Part shown: positions 45,344 through 59,560 of the stretch, one piece after another | Layout of the letters: the number at the start of each line of letters is the position of its first letter | How positions within the stretch are numbered: position 1 is the first letter of the stretch | Assembly (NCBI GenBank): GCA_036346375.1 | Contig: JAYEVE010000748.1 | Coordinates: 1 to 64,000 of the forward strand | Direction of reading: 5' to 3' | DNA: 64,000 nucleotides | Origin: Guadua angustifolia | Lineage: Eukaryota > Streptophyta > Magnoliopsida > Poales > Poaceae | Translations under genes and position numbers: made by a program | Notes under the pieces: model-generated | Told to the model about the DNA's origin: nothing | What the model saw: the letters and a program-made list of their open reading frames with translations, nothing else | The model's database searches: none

Positions 45344-47446
45344 TGTCGTGCCCCGAATTCCCACGGATTCGACACTCAGGTATTCTCAGACTAGTCCAGA
45401 TCACGCTAGTACACACAGATAAACAAAGTTGAAGTACCACAATCATACACAAATGAAATAAATAATAAGTACTTCAAGCACAATATAATCGAGTTACATG
45501 ACCTTATGGTCACCTTACAATACTTCACTGCATGCCAGGCGATAAATATCATCAAGAATAAGTTCATTCAATGAAGCAAAATACGATAGCGGAACCATTC
45601 CTAACCACAAAGCATCGAGTGCGGCCCAACCCTTTAATCCTCCCGCCTTCAATGAACTCCTCCTCCCAAGCTGGTACGGCTTCATCTTCTGAGGTTTTTG
45701 TCGATGCAAGGGTGAGTATACAACATACTCAACAAGTCATGCACAATGCGGTTCTATTACTACATGCATGGCTTATTCCAAAGGAAAGGCTTAATTGGTT
45801 GTTTTGCATAGAGCAAAGATTTCTTTTAATAGGTAATCCTTATTAGATTGAAAGCGATAAAATCAATATTAAGAATAATTAATTTCTCAATTTTTTTCCA
45901 AGGGTTTGGCACATGCCCCTAATTCCATTCACATGACTTTTTGGCACACACCACCCATTCCACATTTTCATTTTGAAAATCTAACCCTTGATTTGTAATC
46001 ACCGAGCAATGTCCAATACCATGGACACGGCTATTGAATAGATTCACACACACTCTGCAGAGGTTGTACACTTTACCCACAGGATACACTGCTCACCACA
46101 CAAAGCGATTGATTGTAACAAAGCCTTTCAGAGACTAACACTTAGCCGATGATCCTCTCCAAGATTGCCTTCCTAACACTTCCTCACACTGAGCCAAAGT
46201 TTAGAACAGCACATACTGTTAGATGGGTACCAAGTCGCAAAGATGTACGCCCCCGCACTGGTTACATTTTTGGTGTAATCTTGTCACCCCGAGGTATCAA
46301 AGGAAAGATATTAGAAACTTACTTAACTAGGTCCGTCCCATTCCGCATAAGTGGTTGTACAGAACTCAACTCAAAGGCTCGCAAGGTTAAGTCCTTAATT
46401 GTCCCTGCAAGACAACCATTTTATACATCTCGCACACAGACCTTCACAATCCTTTCATACATCCCATTGCCACAGGCCCACCGCACGAAGCCTTCTTGCC
46501 ACTTGCCCCGGTTCAAATCATTTTCCCACCCCACTTTGTACTTAAGCAACACATGCCATTTTCCACATCAGTTCATGGAACAGTACCACATAGGTCACTA
46601 TCCCAATGCCAACACATGACATCATTGCATTTCTCAAAAATGCGTTCCATAATTGTTTAGTCAATATTCATTTGATACTTGAAAGTCATTCCACGCATAC
46701 TAGCAGGCTAAGCAGCTACTCACGGTCTAGCCTCCCGTGTTGGCATCATATTAGCATCCAACATATTTAAGCATCTTAGGGTGGACAAGGTTTCAGGGCA
46801 TATAAACATTTATAATCAAGGTGGCATAACAAGTTTGGCTTTTAACTACCATTTCCCAATTTAATCAATAGTGGTTGTACTTAACATAGCATGCAATATG
46901 GAAATCAAAATATACTTTTAAAATCTAGGGCAATATGGTCAAAGCATGACTTGCCTTCAAAGAGGAGTTGATTCTGGTCCGAGGTCTCGAAGGGTCTTCA
47001 AGCTCTCCGATTTAATTCCGCAACTCCTGAGTCTACTCGGTACAAGCAAACACACAATAAATATATAATACAGACAGCAAACAATTCACTAAAATTAAAT
47101 AAAAATCACCAATAAATAGTTCACATTTTTACAAATTTTTGGGCACTGGAATCACTCAAATCCGAGTTAAAATGCAAAAGTTATAGCATTTTCAAGTTTG
47201 CTGAAATTCAAAAGAATAAACTGATTTAATCCTCTATTTTCCACAAATTAAAAATTCCGAAATTTTTAACATTTAGGTAAAAAATTTTTCTTTTTGTAAT
47301 TTTGATTAATTATCAAGAAGGTGTTTTAAATAAATTTTTAAATCCAATAAATCCAAAAATTGTAAATTCATTAAATGAAATTAAATCAAATAAGGATTGG
47401 TAACTAAATCAAATACTTAAATTTAAATTCGGCAAATTTTGGCTAA
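45344..47446 (-). repeat. LTR-A of the gypsy array, internally deleted
   Basis: Plus strand starts TGTCGTGCCCCGAATTCC. It aligns with LTR-B up to ...CTCTATTTTCCAC near 47250 and then jumps to the AT-rich U3 end, so about 0.9 kb of GC-rich U3 present in LTR-B is missing. The open frames at 45571-46619 are LTR shadows. The right end is degraded and approximate. Confidence 0.82.
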
Positions 47447-50400
47447 AACCCCTTATATTCCCCGAGATTCAGCTTAACTTAAATAGTTTGGAATTCTTTT
47501 CCATTCTTCTCGTCTGTGTGCTTACTTCGTGGTTGCTCATACTCCAAAAAGGATTGTCTGTTTCGTCTCCGCCTTATTCCAAAATTTACGTTTAAGTCAG
47601 CTTCTGGCTCAATTCTCCCAAGACGCTTGTTGATTAAAACTTCTGTTGATATGAAAACATTGTCACGCTAGTACGGCAAATCCCTATTCATCTTTCTTGG
47701 TCTTGAAGGTCCACATACTGCTAAGTCTTTGAACGACTTTGCGAACTCGTACATAATCCTCTTAAAACTCAAACACACTTGCAGATAACTCTCCCTGATC
47801 CTAATTTTATCTTTCCGAGTATTCCTTCGTAAGTATTGCCAAGACACCCCCGCCTATTCCAATTTAAGCCCAATCCATCAAGGTTCAAAAGGTGACATCA
47901 GCTTCTTGATGCATTGTTTAACTAAACCGATAGCAAACATTTATCCTAAGTGAGAATCTAACGCCAACCTAACTTCTTCCAAATCGTTGATCTTTCGCCC
48001 TCGCTATGTGATAAGTCAGATCATACGTCATCTGAATTTACCCAAAATCTTAGAAATTGGGTACCGTCACTTATCTTGCCTCCTCACAAACATCCTTGCA
48101 TTTACTCCTAACTTACTCCCAATGTTGCTTCCGAGGAAAGTACCTCTTAATGACCATTACCCTTGGGAAACCTCCTTGCCCGGAACATATCCTTCCATTT
48201 CTTCATTTCCACTGGTTTCCAAGGTCCATACCCGCCGATGATATTTGATCCATTATATCTACGGCAAAACCTTCTTCATTTGCCACGTAACTTTTTTAAA
48301 TTTGTATTTTCTGTAATTAATATTGGAGCATACTTCCTCCAATATTAACGCTTAATTCTTTTGTTGGTCAATCTTCATCATGCCTTTTCGCACTTAAAAT
48401 CTTTTGCGTCCTTCTCCATCTTGGCCTTATCTCATCTTCTATTCTTCGATTCAATCACTTCCAAATGGTTCCTAATGCAGCCTATCCTTCGAAAACTTCC
48501 GCTTTAACCTCAAACCTTTTCCTTCTTACTTTTTTATTGTTGCATAGCTTTTCATCAGATCCCACCATTGGCTTCCGGATATAATGGATTCCCATTGTAA
48601 CCTTATGCCCAACCTTCCTTTGCCTCATGTTTGGCCGTGTGAATGTTTAAGATTTTTTCCGAACACCCACCATTCATAAATGTGCCTATTTCAAGACTAA
48701 CCCAATTCGTCTGTCTGAATTCTTCATGTGGCCTAACCTTTATCAAGCATTACCTTTCATTCATAACATCAAGTCTGCTGTCATCCAAAGAAATCAAACT
48801 CATGCCATCTTGAAAACCGGTCTCTTTCTTCATCTGGAAATTCCAATCCTGTCCAAACAAATTTTCCTTCTTTAGAATTATTGCCTAATTTCGAAAATCC
48901 TTCTACGTAATAACCACCTTCCAAGGAAACTCAACTTCACTTCCATCAATGTACCTTTCAACTTGCTTGGGTCCATAATCTTTGTCCACACCCTAAAACT
49001 CTTTTTCAAATCCACTATCATCGAAACGTGTTTTTGCTTTCCAAAGTAACTCAAATTTGCGTTTTTCTCCGCCGAATAACCAAAAACATCGATAACACAA
49101 CCACAAATTTATCAGATTCCAAATTTTATCTTAAGTCATAAGATCGAAAGCTTTCATCAAATCAAACTCAACCATGTGCCCTCTTGAAGAAAATCGTCTT
49201 GGGTATCTTCCTTGTTTCAACGTATTCCCATAAGGTGTTTGGGAATCTCTTCTAGTTTCGATAGACTCTATCCGTAAGGTATTTATCTTATCCACCTTAG
49301 CAGTCATCATCAAAATCCGCTTTTTTTAACAATACCGTTCTATGGAGCTTGGCATAAATCCTCTCCAACAACTCAATCGCTATTTCCACAACTCTGGACT
49401 CCGTAGCTTTCTTCGTGTGTCGCCAGGTAATTCAAATATGTCTCCGTGGCTTCCGTATTCTGAAACTCCGGGTTTCATGACCACGTACTTCTTTAACGAT
49501 GCAAATTGTTCCATTTGCCCCTGAACGCTTTGCTAAATTCCCTTTCTCCTCGCTCGATGATAATCCCGTCGGCCATCCTTTGTTTGCACCAATCCTTCCC
49601 AGAAAATCCGTGGTTTGGGTCAGTATAATGGTTCGCAGGACTCTCTTATTGGTTTAACCCGACCCCCTGACGGGTTCGATCCGTGTTAACTGGAGATTAA
49701 TTAACCACACCATTATTGTCTGCAAACGGAAACTATGATGCGGCCCAACAAATGCAAGGCAGTTGATGAATTACAAGACGCCTGGCTCCTTCTCAGAAAT
49801 TTTTCCCTGAACGCTGTATCACCGGCGTTCTCCTCCTCCTTGGTTGGTCTTGGCGGGGTCCAGATTAACCACTTCACCTTTCTTTGGGCCGACAAAGCCC
49901 CTCTCGGCAGTTGTGCAACTCGATCGTTCCTCCTCATTGTTTCGCGGGTCCGAGGGGTTTGTCCCCGCTTGGATTGGGGCGGGTCCCACGCTCACCATGT
50001 GATTGCATACATTTCGCCTTCGACCTGCTCTTGTGCATGGCGCGCGTTGCCCGTTCGTTTCTTCAGTGCGCTTTGTTACGCTGACCGAGTGGGTAACCCC
50101 CCAACATTAAGTCTCGACGACGCTGTTTTGTTGCAGCACGGATAGCGTATTAGGAATTTATTATAGTGCCATCGCCTCTGCTTGATAATTTTTTCACCCA
50201 GATACCTCGCCATGAATTACGAGCTAGTAATTTCATTAACTCTCGTTCTGCCGCAAATTCTCCCACCATTCACGTCTCGAAGGAAACGAGCACCCCTCTG
50301 TCCTTAACGGGTTATGCATTCTTTCGGGTCAACCATCCCGCCTCAGCGGGCATTGCCAGAAGCTGGCGTGTCCTCTAACTCGTACTGAGTAGGACGCCTG

Positions 50401-51075
50401 TTCAATTGTTTTACACGATTCAGCGTCGTTTCACATGTTTGCTTAACGGTGGAGAATGCTCCCAACCGATATCCCGGGGCCCGGCGTGAGGCCGCTCTTC
50501 GGTCCACGCTCGCCCTGTGAGTCACATCTGTTTTCGGGTTTGGATAGGAAGGCAATGGAACTTAAGGGAACAGATTAATGACCATTACATCAAGCAACTA
50601 CTAAGGTTTTCAGCTAAGGCGTCCTCGCACACAACCTCACATCCAATGTCTTAAATGTTAAGGTTCAAAAGAGCACTCAAAACAACAGCTCAACGCAAAG
50701 CCGAATTCGCAGCACCCCGACCAACGCTTCGACACGAACCGTATATCGGCAACGTCCATCCCAGGTGCAGGTCACGTGGTTCCGTGCGCGCTCCTCCTCT
50801 CCCTGCAGCCCAGAGGCGCTCCTCGCCGGCTCCCACGGATCTCCGAACGTGGCCTTCCGAACGGCCCCCAGCGAACGGTCCCGCAGGAGCCGGGGCCACG
50901 CGCCCGCCAGCGCCCCGTCCAGGGGGGTCCAGCCCACTCAAGTGCGCGCTCACGCCGCCCCCCAAGACCCCAAACAAAATTTAAAAAAAAAAAGAAAAAG
51001 TTTTTGCAGATGTTCTTCTTAGAATCTAATCGCTCCCAAGCATGACATCGTCAGACCACACAAGAGCTCGCTTTC
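47447..51075 (-). pseudogene. Internal A: heavily deleted gag-pol remnant
   Basis: Fragments align with internal B in the same order: polyprotein C-terminus and integrase (47447-48470), RNase H (about 48540-48640), RT (near 49010-49200), gag (49870-50560; the stretches around 50330-50400 match 58150-58260) and a GC-rich leader/gag start (50650-50990). At 3.6 kb it is 1.8 kb shorter than internal B. It is riddled with small indels, so no enzyme motif survives intact. Confidence 0.72.
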
Positions 51076-54000
51076 CGTCAGGCCTCAATTCCCACGGATT
51101 CGACACTCAGGTATTCTCAGATTAGTCCAGATCACGCTTAGTACACACAGATAAAAAAGTTGAAGTACCACAATCATACACATGAAATAAATAATAAGTA
51201 CTTCAAGCACAATATAATCGAAGTTACATGACCTTATGGTCACCTTATAATACTTCCTGCCAGGCATAAATATCATCAAGAATAAGTTCATTCAATGAAG
51301 CAAAATACGATAGCGAACCATTCCTAACCACAAAGCACGAAAGTGGCCCAACCCTTTAATCCTCCCGCCTTCAATGAACTCCTCCTCCCAAGCGGTACGG
51401 CTTCATCTTCTCGAGGTTTTTGTCGATGCAAGGGTGAGTATACAACATACTCAACAAGTCATGCACAATGCGCTTCTATTACTACATGCATGGCTTATTC
51501 CAAAGGAAAGGCTTAATTGGTTGTTTTGCATAGAGCAAAGATTTCTTTTAATAGGTAATCCTTATTAGATTGAAAGCAAGAAAATCAATATTAAGAATAA
51601 TTAATTTCTCAATTTTTTTCCAAGGGTTTGGCACACGCCCTAATTCCATTCACACACCTTTTTGGCACACACACCCATTCCACATTTTCATTTTGAAAAT
51701 CTAACCCTTGACTGTAATCACCGAAAGCAATGTCCAATACCATGACACGGCTATTCAATAGATTCACACACACACTCGCAGAGGTCAGTACACTTTACCC
51801 ACAGATACATGCTCACCACACAAAGTATTGATTGTAACAAAGCCTTTCAGAGACTAACACTTAGCCAAGGATCCTTCCAAGATTGCCTTCCTAACACTTC
51901 CTCACACAGAGCCAAAGTTTAGAACAGCACATACCTGTTAGATGGGTACCAAGTCAAGCAAGATGTACGCCTCCCGCACGGTTACATTTTTGGTGTAATC
52001 ACACCCCGAGGTATCAAAGGAAAGATATTAGAAACTTACTTAACTAGGTCCGCCCCATTCCTGCATAAGTGGTTGTACACTAACTCAACTCAAAGGCTCG
52101 CAAGGTTAAGTCCTTAATTGTCCCTGCAAGACAACCATTTTATACATCTCGCACACACCTTCACAATCCTTTCATACATCCCATTGCCACAGGCCCACTC
52201 GCACGAAGCCTTCTTGCCACTTGCCCCTGCTCAAATCATTTTCCCACCCCACTTTGTACTTAAGCAACACATGCCATTTTCCACATCACCATGGAACAAG
52301 ACCACATAGGTCACTATCCCAATGCCAACACATGACATCATTGCATTTCTCAAAAATGCGCTCCATAATTGTTTAGTCAATATTCATTTGATACTTGAAA
52401 GTCATTCCACGATACTAGCAAGGCTAGACTACTCACTGCTAGCCTCCCGTGTTGGCATCATATTAGCATCCAACATATTTAAGCATCTTAGGGTGGACAA
52501 GGTTTCAGGCATATAAACATTTATAATCAAGGTGGCATAACAAGTTTGGCTTTTAACTACCATTTCCCAATTTAATCAATAGTGGTTGTACTTAACATAG
52601 CATGCAATATGGAAATCAAAATATACTTTTAAAATCTAGGGGCAATATGGTCAAAGCATGACTTGCCTTCAAAGAGGAGTTGATTCTGGTCCGAGGTCTG
52701 AAGGGTCTTCAAGCTCTCCTCGATTTAATTCCTGAACCTGAGTCTACTTCTGACAAGCAAACACACAATAAATATATAATACAGACAGCAAACAATTCAC
52801 TAAAATTAAATAAAAATCACCAATAAATAGTTCACATTTTTACAAATTTTGGGCACTGAATCACTAAATCCGAGTTAAAATGCAAAAGTTATAGCATTTT
52901 CAAGTTTGCTGAAATTCAAAAGAATAAACTGATTTAATCCTCTATTTTCCACCGATTTTCCGGCTATTTTTCCACGGCTCGACACTGTCGCGAATCGAGG
53001 CGGTTGGATCGAATCCAACGGCTACGTTATCGCGAGAGTTTATCGTTCCTAAGCCACGTGATTTAACCCGAAGCGTCGGATGAAGATCCAACGGCCAAGG
53101 TTACCCCACTGCCATCGCCATCGCACCTACGCGCTTAATCCGAGCCTTCCAATCTAGATCTAACGCCAAGAATCGCTAATACCGGTTCGATTTGAACTTC
53201 ACAATGGGAAAAACGTGGCTTTACCGTAGACGTCCGATGCGAATCCGACGCGCCAGGCTTGAGGCGCCGACGAAGGAACGGTGGCGCGGTCACGGACTTG
53301 GAGAAGATGACACGGCGACGGCGCTTCCGAAGCCCGTGGAATGAAGTGGCCTAACGTGCAGGGCGCGACGCAAGGAACTCGGGCTGGTCTCAAAGGGCGG
53401 AACGGCGGAACACGCGGAACACGAAGGAGAAGTGAGGAGAGGGAAGAGGTAACTACGGCGAGCTATCGGGCGAAGCACGGCACGAGAGGATGCGAGATGA
53501 GGGAAATGAGCGGGTGAAGTGCGACACGCCGCCTATTTCACTCGCCGACAGCCTTGAGACGCGCAAGAAATCCTCGACAGATCTCGCGGCGCCAATGGCG
53601 ACGGCGCGCGACAGCTCGCCCCGAGGTCGTCTCGGCCCCATCACCGCTTGATCGCGATCCAACGGCCATGATTGATTCTCACCGATTCCAGACGCGAGAT
53701 CAACTGCTCGATCGTGATCCGACGGCCGAGAAACGGCCGATTAGGTTTTCATGAAGCACAAGGTTGGGCCTACCAAAGATCAGAGCTAGCGATAAATCCG
53801 GTTTTTAATAAAATAATTCTAATAATTAAGAGTAATTATTTGGGGTACTAAAATACTAAAAATTCTAGAAAATTCCAGAAAATATTTTAAGACATTTAGA
53901 GGCTAAATAAAATATTTTCACTTATTTTTGATAAATACCTTTTTGATATTAATTAATCAAGAGAAGGATAGTTTTAAATAAATGTTTATTAAATCCAATA

Positions 54001-54118
54001 AATCCTCAAAAATTCAGATAAATTCAATTAAATGAAATTAAATGCAAATAAGGATTGGTAAAATCATAAAATTCAAATAACTCTAAAAATTTAAATTGGT
54101 CAAATTTGGGACGTTACA
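51076..54118 (-). repeat. LTR-B of the gypsy array
   Basis: 3043 bp. Plus strand starts CGTCAGGCCTC (family TGTCAGG) and ends GGGACGTTACA. It retains the GC-rich promoter-side region at 52960-53760. Confidence 0.88.
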
Positions 54119-54900
54119 AACCTACCTCTTTAATGTAATCTCGCCCCGAGATTCGAGGCTTAACTATAGAATAGGTTTGGGAATTCTTTTCTCGTATCTT
54201 CTTCGCTCCTGTGTGGCTTCACTTTTCGGTGGTTGCTCCATCGAACTCGCAAAAACGGATTGTCTTGTTTCGGTTCTCCATCCATTATGTCCAAAATTTT
54301 TATCTGCTGTTTTTGTAAGTCAAGTCTTCTTGCGCTCAACTTCTCCCAATGACGCTTGTTCTTCAGAATTCAAGACACTTCTTGAGTTGCGATACATGAA
54401 AACATTGTGCACTCGCTAGTGACGGCGGTAACTCCAGCTGATATGCGATCGCTTTACGGCTCAGATCTTGAACGGTCCTACATATCTTGGCGCTGAAGTT
54501 ACCTTTTTGTGAAACCTCCGACTCCTTTAAGCGGCGAACTCGAGATACACATAATCCTCGTTCAAAACTCAAATCTCTACCGATTGTTCCAGATAACTCT
54601 TCCGCTTTGATCGCTAATCTTTAATCTTTCTCGATCAGCTATTTGCTCTTCGCTTTGAAGTATGTCGGTCCAAGACACGACGCCTCCGCCTCATTCCAAT
54701 TTAACGGCCCTACAAGGTCGACTCATACAAGGCTTCAAAAGGTGACATTCAAGACTTGCTTGATAGCTATTGTTGTAACTAAACTCGTGATATGGCAAAC
54801 ATTTATCCTAAGTCGACGATATGCTAACGCACAAGCTCTCAACATATCTTCCAATATCCGGTTGACTTTTCACCGCCCATCCGCTCATGGGTGATAAGTC
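54119..54900 (-). pseudogene. Internal B: integrase C-terminus and chromodomain remnant
   Basis: After a purine tract (AAAGAGGTAGGTT on the minus strand) the frames give AYQLELPPSLASAQCFHVSQ and LKKCLEF, the integrase C-terminal fold. A frameshifted chromodomain-like tail (DLTYK, KILD-like) follows towards 54130. There are multiple 1-3 nt indels. Confidence 0.72.
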
Positions 54901-55640
54901 AGATCGAATTCAAGCGGTGCCCATCGCAGATGCAATTTATCCCAAAATCTTGAGGTAAATTGGGTACCTCCGTCCGACACTATCTTCTTTGGCACTCCAT
55001 GCAAGCAAACAATCCTTGCCATGTATAGCTCGGCTAACTTATCTCCCTAATAGGTTGTCTTCACGGTAGGAAATGTGCGACCTTCGTTAATCGATCCACT
55101 ATGACCCATATGGAGTCATAACCTCCTTGCGCCCTGGCAATCCGAATGAAATCCATTCCGATTTCTTCCCATTTCCACTCGGTATTCTCAATGGTCGCAG
55201 TAGCCCAGGGCCTCGATGCATAGCTTTGACTCACCGCATACATCACATAGTGCTACGTGTTCAAGAACTCTCTTCATATTCGCCACCGTAACCTTTCTTT
55301 CAAATCTTGATACATTTTTGCGCTTCGGTGAATTGAATACTTGGAGTCATGAGCTTCCTCCAATATTAACTGCTTTTAATTCCTTTTGTTAGGTACACAA
55401 ACACGCTTTCTTCATCCACAATGTACCTTGTTCGTCTAACTTAAAATCTTTTGCCCGTCCTTCCTCCATCTTGGCCTTGATTCTCTATCTTCTCATCATT
55501 CTTCTCGCACTTCTCTAATCTGACCTTCCAAGATAGGTTTTACCTCTAATGCAGCCACTTAATCCTTCTGAACAACTTCCAGCTTTTAACCTCTCAAGAT
55601 CCTTACATAGTCCTTCTTGACTTTCTTCTAGTTTCGGATT
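54901..55640 (-). pseudogene. Internal B: integrase core and zinc finger remnant
   Basis: The best part reads WKWEEIGMDF and DSIWVIVDRLTKVAHFLP (55061-55210), the first catalytic Asp region. The second Asp region (VPKKIVSD, near 54990) and the zinc finger are broken by indels. Confidence 0.78.
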
Positions 55641-56133
55641 CGCACTCATGGCTTTTCCGACTCAGGCATCACCACTACATTGGCCTTGCCGGATGATAAT
55701 GGATTCCCATGTTGTAATCCTTGATCGGCCCAACCATCTCCTTTGCCTCATGTTTAGGTCGATTGGGTGAAAATGTATTTAAGACTTTTGTGATCTCAGA
55801 TACACCTCACACCTATTACCGATAAGATAGTGACGCCATATCTTCAATGCGCACTACTACCGCTAATTCCAGATCGTGTCGTAATTCCTTCATGTGGCCT
55901 TAATCGCTTTGATGCATAGGCGATTACCTTTCCATCTTGCATCAACACGCATCCAAGTCCTTGGCGTGATGCATCGCAAAGAATATCGAAACTCGATGCA
56001 CATCGGGTTGCACTAACACCGTGCCGATGTCTTTTTCTTCAATTCTTGGAAACTCTTCTCGCAATCCGTGTCCAAACAAACTTTTTTTCCTTCTTTAGCA
56101 ATTGAATTGGCCTAGCAATTGTCGAAAATCCTT
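55641..56133 (-). pseudogene. Internal B: RNase H remnant
   Basis: Pieces of the HPGKAN-type linker (near 55690), the CEVY region (near 55800) and the first Asp motif (DASR-like, near 55960) are recognisable by alignment to the intact order at 20274-21062, in broken frames. Confidence 0.65.
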
Positions 56134-56850
56134 CTATAAATCGCGGTAATAACCACCATTCCAAGGAAACTCCGAACTTATAAACTGTCTCGGCGACTCC
56201 CAATGTAGCACTATCTCAACCTTGCTTGGGTCCATCATGATCCTTTGGTCTATGACATGCCCTAAGAAATCTACCTTACTCTTCCTAGAAATCACACTTA
56301 TCAATTCTCGATACAACTGCTGTTTCTTAGCTTTTCCAAAGACTAACCTCAAATGTTGGGCGGTTTTTCATCCGCCCTTGAATAAACCAAAATATCATCG
56401 ATGAACACAACCACAAATTTATCCAGATTCCATGAATACTTTATTCATTAAGTTCATAAAGTATGCGGCTTTGTCAATCCAAATGACATAACTCGAACTC
56501 ATAGTGCCCATATCTTGAAGAAAATGCGTCTTGGGTATGTCTTTCGCCTTGATTCTCAATCGGTGATATCCCGACCTAAGGTCGATCTTGGAGAATACTC
56601 GCCTCTCTTAGTTGATCGAATAGATCATCTATCCGGTAACGGTATTTATTCTTTATCGCCACCTCGTAGCGCGCGATAGTCTATACACATCCAAAACTCC
56701 CGCCTTTTTCTTAACGTAACGTAACCGGTGTTCCTATGGTGATGAGCTTGGTCCGATAAATCCTTTCTCCAACAACTCCTCAATCTTTCATTTCCACCAA
56801 CTCTTCTAGACATCCGATATGGCCCTTTGCTATCGGTGCTCTGCACTAGG
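56134..56850 (-). pseudogene. Internal B: reverse transcriptase remnant
   Basis: Contains VDFLGHVID (56280-56250), an FIDDILVY-encoding stretch near 56388-56410, and RREFWMCIDYRAL near 56690. Small indels break the frame repeatedly. Confidence 0.78.
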
Positions 56851-57423
56851 TCAATTACAAACTCTATGTCTCGCTCGTGGCATTCCCGTAATTCTCTGAA
56901 AACATCCGGTATTCATCGACCACCGTACATCTCTTATAATCGACAGCTCCAAATTGTTTACTAGCATTTGACCTCCTCGAACTGCCTTTGCTTGAAATTC
57001 CACTTTTCTACCATCAGGGCTCTCGATAGATACAACTCTCCGTCCGCAGTCTAATACAGCCTTATGTTTAGTCAACCAATCCATTCCCAAGATAACATCC
57101 AGGGTTTGGGTATCTAGTATAATGAGGTTCGCTAGGAACTCTACTCCTTTTATTAGTAGTTTAACTCCAGAACATCCGACCTTAGAACGGAGTTCGGATC
57201 CAGGGGATTGAACTAGGAGTGTACTTTTAAGATTAACCACATCCAGATTATTTGTCATGGCAAAGTCTCGAGAAACGAATGAATGCGAAGCTCCTGAATC
57301 AAATAGTACTGTAGCTGGCACAGAGTTGACTAGGAACTTACCAAGCACGACGTCCAGAGCGCTCGACTTCATCTCAGGAAATGTGATTGATCCCGCCGAG
57401 TGAATGCCGCGATGTAGCTCCAC
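56851..57423 (-). pseudogene. Internal B: aspartic protease, best-preserved pol segment
   Basis: An open frame of about 190 codons with ATVLFDSGASHSFVS (intact Asp-Ser-Gly active site), LLVQSPGSELRSKVGC and TLDVILGMDWLTKHKAVLDC. Unlike the element at 12445-23570, the catalytic Gly is kept. The flanking frames are broken, so it is listed as part of a pseudogene. Confidence 0.88.
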
Positions 57424-58500
57424 CGTGCAGGTCCTCCGCCTCCTTGGTTAGGGTCTTGGCCGGGTGTTCCTAGATTGAAACGCATCGGTGTCACGCCTTT
57501 CTTTGGGCACGATTGCTAAATGCCCCATCTCGCCAGCTTGTAGCAACGCCTCCCTGACATCTCGCCGACTTCCTCCGCTCGATTGATATTCCCGGTCGGG
57601 TCCGAGGGTTTGTCCTACCTGGTCTTGGCATTGGCGGCGTTCTCGACATCGCTTCCTCGACCGAATCGTGAATTGTCAGTATCATTCTCGCCTTCATGGA
57701 CCATGGCGCCTTCCTTGTCGGCTGCGGCGCTTACGTTGTCGCCCGCTTTTTGCGCTTGTCTTCCAAGATGAGCGCTTTGTTCACCGCTTTGGAAACCGAA
57801 GGTGGGTAATCACCCCACCAGAAACCAGTTGTTAAGTCCTTTCAGAAACGGATCGCTTTTGTTTTGTCTCGTCGCCACGCTATCCGCATAGCGTGCTAGT
57901 TGAGTGAATTTATTCAGATAGTTGCCATCGCTCGCCTCCTTGCTTCAGAGCTCAAACTCTTCCTTTTTCAGCTCCATGATACCCTCTCGCACATGATATT
58001 GACGAAAGGCTAGGTGAATTCTCCCATGTAATCTCCTCGGGTTCTCTCGCGACGCAGAATTCTCCCACCATTCACCGCTGTTCCTCGAAGCCGTGAGAAG
58101 CGTAGCACCCTCTCATGTCCTTCACACCGGGTTATGTGCAATTTCTTTCGATGGTTCTAACCAATCATCCGCTCTAGCGGTCGGCATTGCTCGAGAAAGT
58201 CGTGGTCGTGTCCTCATAAACTCAGATAATCTTGAGTAGGACGGGCCCATTGTTCACAAATTGTTGTTAGCGACGGCCCGATTGCCGAAATTGTACCGTT
58301 GTCATCATTGTTTGCATTAATCGTGTTCGTGTCGCGAGAAATGCTCCCAGATTCTCGGATATCCATCGGCGGTGCCGCCAGTGTGGCGTGTATGGTCCTC
58401 GATCGCCTCCTTGACGTGATCCACGCCTCCGCCCGTTGTTGCAGTGTTCACCATCTGCTGATTCTTCGGGTTTAGAGATAAGAGGGAAAAGAATAGGCGA
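57424..58500 (-). pseudogene. Internal B: gag remnant with zinc-knuckle trace
   Basis: A degraded CCHC knuckle lies at about 57490-57560, where the first Cys pair is disturbed but the CPKK end remains. Upstream are capsid-like pieces near 57770-57960 (KALIL, YLNKFTQLA-like). Frames change often. Confidence 0.65.
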
Positions 58501-59560
58501 GTATGGAACTTATACGGGAAACAGTGTAACTTAAATAGAACCATTAAGCATTCAAGCATAACTAATACTTAAGTATGGTTTAGTACATAGTCTAAGGACT
58601 ATGTAGCCATACGGCAATCACAACCATCACATCCAATTGTTCATTACAACATCGCATACTAAGGTTCGAAATAAAGACGCGACTCAAAACAACGAGTCTC
58701 AACGCAAAGCCGCCACAGATACTCGACAAGCATCACCATCGAGCCAACCCGCTCGCTCGCCGATCACGAACCGGCGGTGAGCTGGCATCGGGCAACCGTC
58801 CCCATGCCTCCCACGGTGCACTGGGGCTCCACCGGCTGGTCCTCCGGCGCGGCGCCTGCCCTCCCTCCGGCTCTCCTCGCTGCTGCCGAGCTCCATGACG
58901 GCGCTCGCTCTCTCGCCCAGAGAGCCTCCTCCACGGCGATCCTCCAACGGCGGCATGCGGTCTCACGCAGGCCTCCTCGCCTCTCTGAACAGTAGACACA
59001 AGCTCTGCTGCCGCTAGGCCCATCACCTCCTCCCCGAGCGGCGAACGACCATGTGCACGACGGCGCGCTGCCCTCCGGTCCAAGCGGCTCAGGGTCCACC
59101 CAGCGGGTGCACACGGAAGGCGGTATCCCAACTAGCCGTGGTCCTCGCTGATCCGCGAACGCAACTGGCACACTCAGATGCCCGCCAGAGCCGGTTTCGC
59201 TTCATCGAGGCGAAGGACGGCTAGCACGAGCGTCGTCGAGCATAAGGTCGAGTCGCTCCCATCCACAAGCGATCTGCTGACTATCCAAAGGGACTTGTAG
59301 AGTAGGCTGTCAAGCCTCCCACACCGAGCATCCTCCAGTCCGCAACTAGCCTCCGTGACGCTCCAAAGGAGTGAACCATCCGCATCGCCAAAGCAATCGC
59401 CGTAACAACAAATTTTAAAAGAACAGAATATTAAAAGTACGCAGAGGTATGAAGTAAGAAGAAGAGATGAGTCAAGGTTTCATTGATTAGTCTTGTCCAG
59501 ATTTTATTCTTTAGAAATTAATTTGACTCACAAACCGACTAGGGTCAAGTCCACAAAATG
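58501..59560 (-). pseudogene. Internal B: leader and GC-rich gag N-terminus
   Basis: About 1 kb between the primer site and capsid, GC-rich at 58740-59390. Overlapping open frames on both strands here come from base composition. The true gag start cannot be fixed. Confidence 0.5.

Noticed and set aside
49615..49695. tRNA-like stretch: GTCAGTATAATGGTTC resembles a D arm and ACGGGTTCGATCCGT a T arm
   Set aside because: No acceptor stem closes the flanks, the anticodon arm is unconvincing, and the place lies inside a decayed polyprotein. A tRNA folding search would settle it.
58699..59171. Overlapping GC-rich open frames on both strands
   Set aside because: They fall in the leader/gag start of a retrotransposon unit with many indels. 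No frame shows a domain.
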